Assembly: GCA_963923455.1 (NCBI GenBank)
Contig: CAWULT010000184.1
Span: 1-6,534, forward strand
Direction: 5' to 3'
DNA from: CAWULT01 sp963923455
GTDB lineage: Bacteria; Acidobacteriota; Vicinamibacteria; Vicinamibacterales; UBA2999
Length of the DNA stretch: 6,534 bases
Shown here: positions 1 to 5,187 of the stretch, one piece after another
Position numbering within the stretch: position 1 is the first letter of the stretch
Layout of the letters: every line of letters begins with the position of its first letter
The notes under the pieces: model-generated
Told to the model about the DNA's origin: nothing
The model's database searches: none
Seen by the model: only the letters and a program-made list of their open reading frames with translations
Made by a program: the position numbers and the translations under genes

Positions 1-350
1 GGCGGGACCCGCGGTTTCACGCGGACGGGGGCGGGCGGATGTGGGTGGAGTACTGGACACGGGTGAACGGCGGCGTCGCGCCGCAGATGGGCGCGCACGC
101 CGGGCAGCTGCACGTCGTCCGTTACGAAGACCTCGTCCGGACCCCGCGCCGCATCCTGGCCGACGTGGAGCGATTCTGCGGGCTCGACCGGCACCGGTAC
201 GTGCTGCCGGCGATCGACGCCGACACGGCCGCCCGTCACCGGGCGCTCGTGCCGGACGCGCTGCGGGCCGCCATCGCGGGCCGCGCGGCGGAGGTCCGTG
301 CGCAATTCGGATACGCGTCGCCCGCGGCGCCAGCGGCCGCGTGCGCGTGA
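1..350 (+). CDS. Sulfotransferase family protein, C-terminal part (5' end outside window)
   Basis: This is the 3' end of a probable PAPS-dependent sulfotransferase, which would move sulfate from 3'-phosphoadenylyl sulfate to a hydroxyl or amino group, here most likely on a glycan. The frame is open from the left edge (first complete codon at base 3) to the TGA at 348-350, giving about 115 visible residues. The first visible residues are RDPR, which resembles the start of the 3'-phosphate-binding segment of these enzymes. A Trp-rich helix (MWVEYWTRVNGG) follows, then VVRYEDLVRTP (around bases 114-146) and the helix ending ERFCGLD. This is the familiar 'RYEDLV.dP...l..i..F.GL' pattern of Sulfotransfer_1/3 proteins. 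The protein ends in an Ala/Pro-rich tail. The P-loop-like PAPS 5'-phosphosulfate-binding motif must lie upstream and cannot be checked. The aminotransferase gene starts 10 bases after the stop. The family is fairly sure; the substrate is unknown. Confidence 0.8.
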   Translation, partial: RDPRFHADGGGRMWVEYWTRVNGGVAPQMGAHAGQLHVVRYEDLVRTPRRILADVERFCGLDRHRYVLPAIDADTAARHRALVPDALRAAIAGRAAEVRAQFGYASPAAPAAACA

Positions 351-351
351 C

Positions 352-356
352 GGAGG
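352..356 (+). promoter_or_regulatory. Ribosome binding site for the aminotransferase
   Basis: A GGAGG sits 4 bases before the ATG at 361, between the sulfotransferase stop (350) and the new start. It supports a start at 361 over the in-frame GTG far upstream at 298, which would add a basic, low-complexity stretch lying inside the sulfotransferase gene. An in-frame GTG at 358 lies directly before the ATG but would leave only one base of spacing. Confidence 0.6.
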
Positions 357-360
357 CGTG

Positions 361-1533
361 ATGGAGATCCGCGACACCTATCTGCCGTTCGGCCGGCCGG
401 ACTTCGGGGACGCCGAGATCGCGGCCGTGGCAGCGGTGATGCGCTCCGGCTGGGTCGGCATGGGGCAGGAGACGATCGCCTTCGAGCGCGAACTCGCCGA
501 CGCGGTGGGTGCGCCGCACGTCGTCACTGTCAGCTCGTGCACATCGGCCCTCTTCCTGTCGCTGCTCGCGCTCGGCATCGAGCCGGGGGACGAGGTGATC
601 TGCCCGAGCCTCACGTGGTGCAGCACGGCCAGCGTCGCGGTGCACCTCGGTGCCCGGCCGGTCTTCTGCGACGTCGCCCCCGACACCCTGGTGCTGTCGC
701 CCGAGACGGTCCGGCCGCACCTGACGCCGCGGACCCGCGCCGTGATCGCGGTACACATGGGCGGCCTGGCCGTCGACGTCGCGGCGCTGCGCGCTGCGCT
801 GCCCGCGCACGTGGCGATCGTCGAGGACGCGGCCCATGCCCTCGGCGCGGCCTATCCCGACGGCACGCCCGTCGGCGGCAGCGGCAACCCGACCTGTTTC
901 AGCTTCTACGCGAACAAGAACCTGTCGACCGGGGAGGGCGGTGCGATCGCCTTGGCCGACCCGGCGATGGCTGATCGCCTCCGCTCGCTCCGGCAGCACG
1001 GGCTGCCGGTCGATGCGTGGAGGCGCTTCACGACCCCCCACGTCCTGGCGGCGCTGCAGGTGCAGGAGATCGGCTACAAGGCCAACTTCACCGACCTGCA
1101 GGCGGCGATCGGTCGCGTGCAGCTGCGACGGCAGACTGCGTTCGCCGTCCGCCGGCTCGCCGTGGCCCGGCACTACGCCGATCGTCTGGCCGGGGCGCCT
1201 TTGGCCCTCGGGCTGCAGGCCCGGGTGCTGCACCCGGGGCACGCGCGGCACCTGTTCGTCGTGCGCCTGCCACTCGAGGCGATGGGCACGACCCGGGACG
1301 CGGTGCTGCTCGAACTCCGGCGGCGTAACGTCGGTGCCAGCATCCACTATCCGCCCCTGCACCGGATGCCGGCGTTCGGCAGCCGCGCGGCGTTGCCGTA
1401 CACCGAGCGCCTGTCGACGCGTATCCTGACGCTGCCCATCAGCGCCAGCATGGACGTCGCGGACGCCGAGTACGTCGCGGGGCACCTGCTCGAGGTGCTG
1501 GCCGCGGCCCGACACGAAAGGATGGCCTCATGA
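361..1533 (+). CDS. DegT/DnrJ/EryC1/StrS (ArnB-like) PLP-dependent sugar aminotransferase
   Basis: This 390-residue protein has the usual length for enzymes that transfer an amino group, typically from glutamate, to a keto group on a nucleotide-linked sugar. The N-terminus (LPFGRPDFG...EIAAV...MRSGWVGMG) is the standard family opening. Other landmarks are SSCTSAL (residues 58-64, PLP phosphate region, with Cys60 where Gly or Asn is commoner), VEDAAHALGA with Asp156 (pairs with the PLP ring nitrogen) and His159, and SFYANKNLSTGEGG with Lys186 as the Schiff-base lysine. RQHG follows around His213, then NFTDLQAAIG (242-251) and IHYPPLH around His329. All catalytic residues appear intact. The opening and the lysine motif look most like ArnB/PseC-type enzymes acting at C4 of 4-keto sugars, but family resemblance alone cannot fix C3 versus C4. 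Its stop overlaps the radical SAM start, so the two are probably co-translated and may act in sequence. Confidence 0.93.
   Translation: MEIRDTYLPFGRPDFGDAEIAAVAAVMRSGWVGMGQETIAFERELADAVGAPHVVTVSSCTSALFLSLLALGIEPGDEVICPSLTWCSTASVAVHLGARPVFCDVAPDTLVLSPETVRPHLTPRTRAVIAVHMGGLAVDVAALRAALPAHVAIVEDAAHALGAAYPDGTPVGGSGNPTCFSFYANKNLSTGEGGAIALADPAMADRLRSLRQHGLPVDAWRRFTTPHVLAALQVQEIGYKANFTDLQAAIGRVQLRRQTAFAVRRLAVARHYADRLAGAPLALGLQARVLHPGHARHLFVVRLPLEAMGTTRDAVLLELRRRNVGASIHYPPLHRMPAFGSRAALPYTERLSTRILTLPISASMDVADAEYVAGHLLEVLAAARHERMAS
1516..1522 (+). promoter_or_regulatory. Ribosome binding site for the radical SAM gene
   Basis: GAAAGGA lies 7 bases before the ATG at 1530, inside the last codons of the aminotransferase. 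Together with the ATGA overlap (start 1530, stop 1531-1533) it fixes the radical SAM start and suggests translational coupling. Confidence 0.55.
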
Positions 1534-2540
1534 GCGTGGCGACCTGTGCGGCTCCGGCCGAGGGCGTCCACTACGGATTCGGTCCCGGCCTGCCGGCGGA
1601 GTTCCCGTCGCAGGTCCTGATGGACATCACGGAGGTCTGCAACCTGGCCTGCGTGCACTGCCCACACCCCGACTTCAAGGCGTCGGAGCACTACGCCGGC
1701 CGCTTCCTGGACCCGGCGTTGAACGCGAAGATGGTGGACGAGGTGCGGCGCCACGGGGCCGGCCGCACGCAGTACATCCGCTACGCCAGCAACGGCGAGC
1801 CACTCGCGCATCCGCGGGCCTACGACCTGCTGGACGAGGCCGTCCGGTATTCGGGCGTCTACGTGACCCTGACGACCAACGGCACGATCATGAACGAGCG
1901 GCGGACGACGCGGCTGCTCGAGGCCGGCGTCCACATGATCGACGTCAGCATCGACGCGTTCCGCCCCGAGACGTACGCCCGCATCCGCCGCAACGGCCGG
2001 CTCGAGGTGACACGCGCCAACGTGCTGCGCCTGCTCGCCTGGGTGCGCGAGGCGCGGGCCGCGACGCGGGTCGTCGTCAGCTACGTCGAGCAGGCCGAGA
2101 ACGCGGCCGAGACGGCCGACTTCGAGCGCTTCTGGCGGGACGCCGGCGCGCACGCCGTGGTGATCCGCCGCCAGCATTCGTGCTCGGGCGCGAAGATCGA
2201 GCTGGCGGACCTGCGCCGGTCGGCGACGCGGGCGCTGGACCGCCGGCCCTGCCTCTACCCGTGGGAACGCGTGGCGGTCAACGCGCGGGGCGACCTGGCC
2301 TTCTGCCCGTCCGACTGGGTGCACGGATCGGTGATCGCCGACTACCGGAAGACGACGATCGCCGAGGCCTGGCGCGGGCCGGCCTACGAGCGGCTCCGGG
2401 CCGCCCACCTGGCCAACGACTTCGGCGCCCACGCCTTCTGCGGCCAGTGCCCGGACTGGGAGACCACGCGTTGGCCCGGGCAGGGCGATCGCTATGCGGA
2501 CCTCGTCGGGGCCTTCATCACTGGGGAGCCGGCGCGATGA
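1530..2540 (+). CDS. Radical SAM protein with twitch/SPASM-like C-terminal domain
   Basis: This 336-residue enzyme should use a [4Fe-4S] cluster and S-adenosylmethionine to make a 5'-deoxyadenosyl radical. The cluster motif CNLACVHC (CX3CX2C: Cys37, Cys41, Cys44) follows a beta strand (VLMDITEVC), as in the radical SAM barrel. Further barrel landmarks are SNGEPL (87-92, equivalent to the GGEP SAM-binding motif), TTNGT (115-119) and VSIDAF (139-144). The C-terminus has Cys241-X12-Gly-X4-Cys259, then Cys304-X2-Cys307. That is the start of a SPASM pattern, but only four cysteines are present, enough for one auxiliary [4Fe-4S] cluster, as in twitch domains. The substrate is not known. Placement directly after a sugar aminotransferase recalls known amino-sugar radical enzymes such as DesII (desosamine) and BtrN (butirosin), suggesting a sugar or aminosugar substrate. 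A peptide or protein substrate, as for many SPASM enzymes, is possible, but no precursor peptide gene is seen. ATGA overlaps join it to both neighbours. Confidence 0.92.
   Translation: MSVATCAAPAEGVHYGFGPGLPAEFPSQVLMDITEVCNLACVHCPHPDFKASEHYAGRFLDPALNAKMVDEVRRHGAGRTQYIRYASNGEPLAHPRAYDLLDEAVRYSGVYVTLTTNGTIMNERRTTRLLEAGVHMIDVSIDAFRPETYARIRRNGRLEVTRANVLRLLAWVREARAATRVVVSYVEQAENAAETADFERFWRDAGAHAVVIRRQHSCSGAKIELADLRRSATRALDRRPCLYPWERVAVNARGDLAFCPSDWVHGSVIADYRKTTIAEAWRGPAYERLRAAHLANDFGAHAFCGQCPDWETTRWPGQGDRYADLVGAFITGEPAR
2523..2528 (+). promoter_or_regulatory. Ribosome binding site for the methyltransferase
   Basis: GGGGAG lies 8 bases before the ATG at 2537. It supports that start over an in-frame extension reaching back to about 2180, which would lie wholly inside the radical SAM gene and encode an Arg/Gly/Pro-rich stretch typical of an out-of-frame reading. 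Confidence 0.55.
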
Positions 2541-3262
2541 CGACGGCGGTGACGACGACACCCGCCGTGGCGCGGATCGAGGAACTCGTGGCGGCCGTGC
2601 CGGGCTGGTCGCCGGGCGACCAGCTCGCGGCCCTGTACAACCTGGTCTTCGCCTCGCCGCTCGAGGGCGACGTGATCGAGATCGGATCGTGGTGCGGCCG
2701 CTCGGCGGTGGCCCTCGGGCTGGCCGCGCAGGCGGCCGGCGGCACGGCCGTGCACGCCGTCGACCTGTTCCCGGCGCGCGGTGACTGGCGCCGCAACGCC
2801 GACGGCACCTATTCGCTCGTGGTCCAGGTCCGCGGCCGCGAGGTGCGGTCGTGCCAGGACCAGCGCGTCTGGGCCGAGCCGTTCGCGCGCGACATCGAGC
2901 CCGTGTACCGCACGTGCCACAGCGTCCGGGAGATCTTCGATCGGACGATCGCGCGCGCGGGCCTGACCGACGTCGTCCGCCCGTTCCAGGGCACCCTCGA
3001 GCTCTTCGCCGCCGAGGCGCCGGCCGGCCTGCGGTGCCGCCTGGCGTTCGTCGACGGGGAACACAGCTACGAGGCCGTCTGCCGCGAAATCGAGGTCATC
3101 GAGCGGTTCCTGCTCCCCGGCGGATGGATCTGCTTCGACGACGCGTTCTCCTGCTATGACGGCGTGGACGGGGCCATCGCCGACCGGATCCTCGGCAGCG
3201 GCCGCTACGACCGGGCGCAGCAGCTGACGCGGAAGCTGTTCGTCGCGCGGCGGAGGGGCTGA
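2537..3262 (+). CDS. Class I SAM-dependent methyltransferase (Methyltransf_24 / TylF-like), probable sugar O-methyltransferase
   Basis: This 241-residue Rossmann-fold methyltransferase should transfer a methyl group from S-adenosylmethionine. Motif I is VIEIGSWCGRS (residues 46-56, glycine-rich SAM loop). VHAVDLF with Asp76 ends strand 2 and should bind the SAM ribose. The later motif is FVDGEHSYEAV (Asp173, Glu175, His176), followed by LLPGGWICFDDAF (Asp201, Asp202). The DG[DE]...PGG....DD pattern matches metal-dependent sugar O-methyltransferases of the TylF/NovP type, where the three aspartates hold Mg2+. Many other Methyltransf_24 proteins have HD in place of DD. A sugar hydroxyl is therefore the favoured target, but this is inference from the acidic pattern and the neighbours. 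The start is set by the ATGA overlap with the radical SAM stop. The region between Asp76 and motif DGE is longer than in minimal enzymes and probably forms the acceptor lid. Confidence 0.87.
   Translation: MTTAVTTTPAVARIEELVAAVPGWSPGDQLAALYNLVFASPLEGDVIEIGSWCGRSAVALGLAAQAAGGTAVHAVDLFPARGDWRRNADGTYSLVVQVRGREVRSCQDQRVWAEPFARDIEPVYRTCHSVREIFDRTIARAGLTDVVRPFQGTLELFAAEAPAGLRCRLAFVDGEHSYEAVCREIEVIERFLLPGGWICFDDAFSCYDGVDGAIADRILGSGRYDRAQQLTRKLFVARRRG
3252..3258 (+). promoter_or_regulatory. Ribosome binding site for the WbqC-like gene
   Basis: GGAGGGG lies 5 bases before a GTG at 3264 and within the last codons of the methyltransferase. It decides for a GTG start, which gives the expected WbqC N-terminus (MRVAIIQSSYLPW). 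Confidence 0.65.
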
Positions 3263-3263
3263 C

Positions 3264-3962
3264 GTGCGGGTGGCGATCATCCAGTCGAGCTACCTGCCGT
3301 GGCGCGGGTACTTCGACGTGCTGCAGTCGGTGGACCTGTTCATCGCGCTCGACGACGTCCAGTACACCGCGCGCGACTGGCGCAACCGCAACCGGATCAA
3401 GACGCCGCGAGGGGCGGCCTGGATCACGGTGCCGGTGACGCACGATCGCAGCACGCGGATCGAGGATGCCGCGATCGACCACGCGCGGCCCTGGGCGCGC
3501 GATCATCGGCGGAGCGTGGCGCTGAACTACGCCCGCGCGCCGTACGTGGACGACGTGCTGGCGCTGCTCGCGCCCGCCTACGATGCCGGCCATCCGACGA
3601 TCAGCGCGCTCAACGTGGCGCTGCTGCGCGCCGTGGCCGCGTACCTCGGCATCACGACGCCGATCCGGCTGTCGTCGGAATTCGCGCCCGCGGGCGCCAG
3701 GACCGAGCGCCTCCTCAGCCTGCTGACGGCCGCCGGCGCCCGCACCTATGTGTCGGGGCCGAGCGCGCGCGCCTACCTCGACGAGGGCCGCCTGTCGGCG
3801 GCGGGCATCCAGGTGGAGTACAAGCGCTACGCGTACGAACCCTATCCACAGCAGTGGGGGGCCTTCGACGGCTCGCTGTCCGTGATCGACCTGGTCGCCA
3901 ACTGCGGGCCCGACGCGCGGCACTGGATCACGAGCCTGGCGCCGAACGAGCGCGCGGCCTGA
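3264..3962 (+). CDS. WbqC-family protein
   Basis: This 232-residue protein is a clear WbqC-family member (Pfam WbqC-like) of full usual length. Diagnostic segments are AIIQSSYLPWRGYFD (residues 4-18, usually 'I.QPNYLPW.GFFD'), LDDVQYTARDWRNRNRIKTP (29-48), VSGPSARAYLD (163-173), YPQQWGAF (194-201) and LSVIDLVANCG near the C-terminus. No signal peptide or membrane segment is seen, so it should be cytoplasmic. The family is named from an O-antigen cluster and recurs in surface-polysaccharide loci. To my knowledge its reaction is not firmly established; a role in modifying a sugar, perhaps acylating or aminoacylating an amino sugar, is an inference from context only. The gene starts at a GTG one base after the methyltransferase stop, and 7 bases separate its stop from the glycosyltransferase start, so it is embedded in the operon. 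Confidence 0.93.
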   Translation: MRVAIIQSSYLPWRGYFDVLQSVDLFIALDDVQYTARDWRNRNRIKTPRGAAWITVPVTHDRSTRIEDAAIDHARPWARDHRRSVALNYARAPYVDDVLALLAPAYDAGHPTISALNVALLRAVAAYLGITTPIRLSSEFAPAGARTERLLSLLTAAGARTYVSGPSARAYLDEGRLSAAGIQVEYKRYAYEPYPQQWGAFDGSLSVIDLVANCGPDARHWITSLAPNERAA

Positions 3963-3969
3963 CGGGCGC

Positions 3970-5187
3970 ATGCGGATCGGCATCTTCGGCAACACCAACA
4001 ACTATCCGCTGCAGCTCGCCCTGGCCCTGCGGGCGCTCGGTCACGAGGCGATGCTCGTGGTGAACCGGCGCGAGCCCCTGCACCGCCCCGAAAGCCGGTT
4101 TCCGGAGCTGGCGCGTCGCTATCCGGACTGGATCCTCGACTGCGCGGACATCCCGGAGGAGGAGTTCCTGGTCGGTGGCCTGCGCCTCCACGGCGTGCTG
4201 AACTTCCTCGCCGGCGGGAGTGGGGGACTGGTGCTGAACGATCTGGGACCGTCGCTGCTGCAGTTCTGCCCGCTGCCGGCGGTGGCGTTCATGACCGGCT
4301 CCGACCTGACGGGCTACGCCAACCCCGACCTGCTTCGGACGCGCACGGCAGACTGGTCGGAGGATTATGCGGCCTCGCCCGGCGGGCAGCTGGTGCAGCG
4401 GCGGCTGCGAGAGTTCGTGGATCGGCAGCGGCGCGGGGTGCGGACGGCGCGGGCCGTGAGCGCGCCGCCGCGCGGGGTCGTGCCCGTGATGGACACCATC
4501 CTCGATGGGCTCGGCGTGCCCGACACGCGCCGCGAGTTCTTCTATTTCGCGGACCCGATTCTGCGTCCTGTGCCGCCGGCGGCGGGCCGGCGTGGGCTGC
4601 GCGTCGTCAACGCGGCACGGCTGAACTGGGTGCGACCGATGCCGCCCGGGTTCTGCACCCAGGATCACAAGGGCACCGACGTCCTGCTGCACGGCGCGGC
4701 CGCCCACGTGGCGGCCGGACGACGGCTGACGCTCGTCCTGTTCCGCAAGGGGCTGCACGTGGCGGAGACGGAGGCACTCGTCCGCGAACTGGGGCTGGCC
4801 CCGCACGTGGAATGGCAGGACGAGGTCGGTCTGCACGCGTTCCACCGGGCGCTGGCGGAGGCCGACGTCGTCTGCGATCAGTTCGGCGAGTCGTTTCCGG
4901 GCATGTCCACGCTCGACGCGCTGGCGATGGGGCGGCCCGTCGTGGCCAGCGTGCACCCCCGGATCCAGCAGGGGCTGTTCGCCGAGCCGTGGCCCGTCCG
5001 GCACGCGGCGACGCCCACCGAGGTGGCCGCGCACCTGGCGGCGCTCGCCGACCCGGAAGCGCGGGCCCGGGCCGGGGCGGCATCGGCCGCATTCGCGTCG
5101 CGCCATCTGTCTCCGCTGCGTGCCGCTCAGGTGTGTCTGGGGTACTTCGATGCGGCGCATGCCGCCCGCGTCACGGGGGCGGCGTGA
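3970..5187 (+). CDS. GT-B fold, GT4-like glycosyltransferase
   Basis: This 405-residue protein looks like a retaining glycosyltransferase that moves a sugar from a nucleotide donor to a growing glycan. The N-terminal Rossmann half begins MRIGIFGNTNNYPLQLALALRALGHEAMLVV, the acceptor-side pattern. A central SDLTGYANPDLL segment follows. The C-terminal half has NAARLNWVR, then DHKGTDVLLHGAA (Lys234, like the 'KG.d.ll.A' donor-phosphate site), then LVLFRKG and a VEWQDEVGLHAFHRALAEADVVCDQF segment in which Asp303-Gln304 precedes the nucleotide-binding loop. The usual EX7E signature is replaced by Glu307-X8-Asp316 in ESFPGMSTLDALAMGRPVVAS. DQ-type GT4 members often show such variation. There is no membrane helix or signal peptide. 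The start is the first in the frame after an upstream stop and has only weak Shine-Dalgarno complementarity (CGGG at 3963-3966). The donor and acceptor cannot be read from the sequence. Confidence 0.85.
   Translation: MRIGIFGNTNNYPLQLALALRALGHEAMLVVNRREPLHRPESRFPELARRYPDWILDCADIPEEEFLVGGLRLHGVLNFLAGGSGGLVLNDLGPSLLQFCPLPAVAFMTGSDLTGYANPDLLRTRTADWSEDYAASPGGQLVQRRLREFVDRQRRGVRTARAVSAPPRGVVPVMDTILDGLGVPDTRREFFYFADPILRPVPPAAGRRGLRVVNAARLNWVRPMPPGFCTQDHKGTDVLLHGAAAHVAAGRRLTLVLFRKGLHVAETEALVRELGLAPHVEWQDEVGLHAFHRALAEADVVCDQFGESFPGMSTLDALAMGRPVVASVHPRIQQGLFAEPWPVRHAATPTEVAAHLAALADPEARARAGAASAAFASRHLSPLRAAQVCLGYFDAAHAARVTGAA
5175..5179 (+). promoter_or_regulatory. Possible ribosome binding site for the Maf-like gene
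   Basis: A GGGGG run lies 4 bases before the GTG at 5184, within the end of the glycosyltransferase gene. It is a weak Shine-Dalgarno match; coupling through the GTGA overlap (start 5184-5186, stop 5185-5187) is probably more important. Confidence 0.35.

Noticed and set aside
298..360. Upstream in-frame extension of the aminotransferase from a GTG at 298
   Set aside because: It would add 21 very basic residues overlapping the sulfotransferase. The family N-terminus begins at 361, with GGAGG just before it.
2180..2536. Upstream in-frame extension of the methyltransferase
   Set aside because: The added stretch lies inside the radical SAM gene in another frame and is Arg/Gly/Pro-rich. The ATGA overlap and GGGGAG at 2523-2528 support 2537.
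1530..2540. Radical SAM enzyme as a RiPP maturase with a precursor peptide
   Set aside because: No small precursor gene fits into the junctions, which are overlaps or gaps of 10 bases or less, and the neighbours are glycan genes. A precursor outside the window cannot be excluded.
1347..2561. Antisense open frame of 404 codons opposite the radical SAM gene
   Set aside because: It spans the end of the aminotransferase and all of the radical SAM gene, has no family motif, and its composition fits a shadow frame.
3096..4001. Antisense open frame of 301 codons opposite the methyltransferase end and the WbqC-like gene
   Set aside because: The composition is dominated by Arg, Gly and Ala, and both + strand genes beneath it are clearly recognised.
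3928..5160. Antisense open frame of 410 codons opposite the glycosyltransferase
   Set aside because: It has low-complexity Arg/Gln/His/Pro-rich composition and no fold or motif, and the + strand gene has a coherent GT-B sequence. High third-position GC removes stops from the opposite frame.
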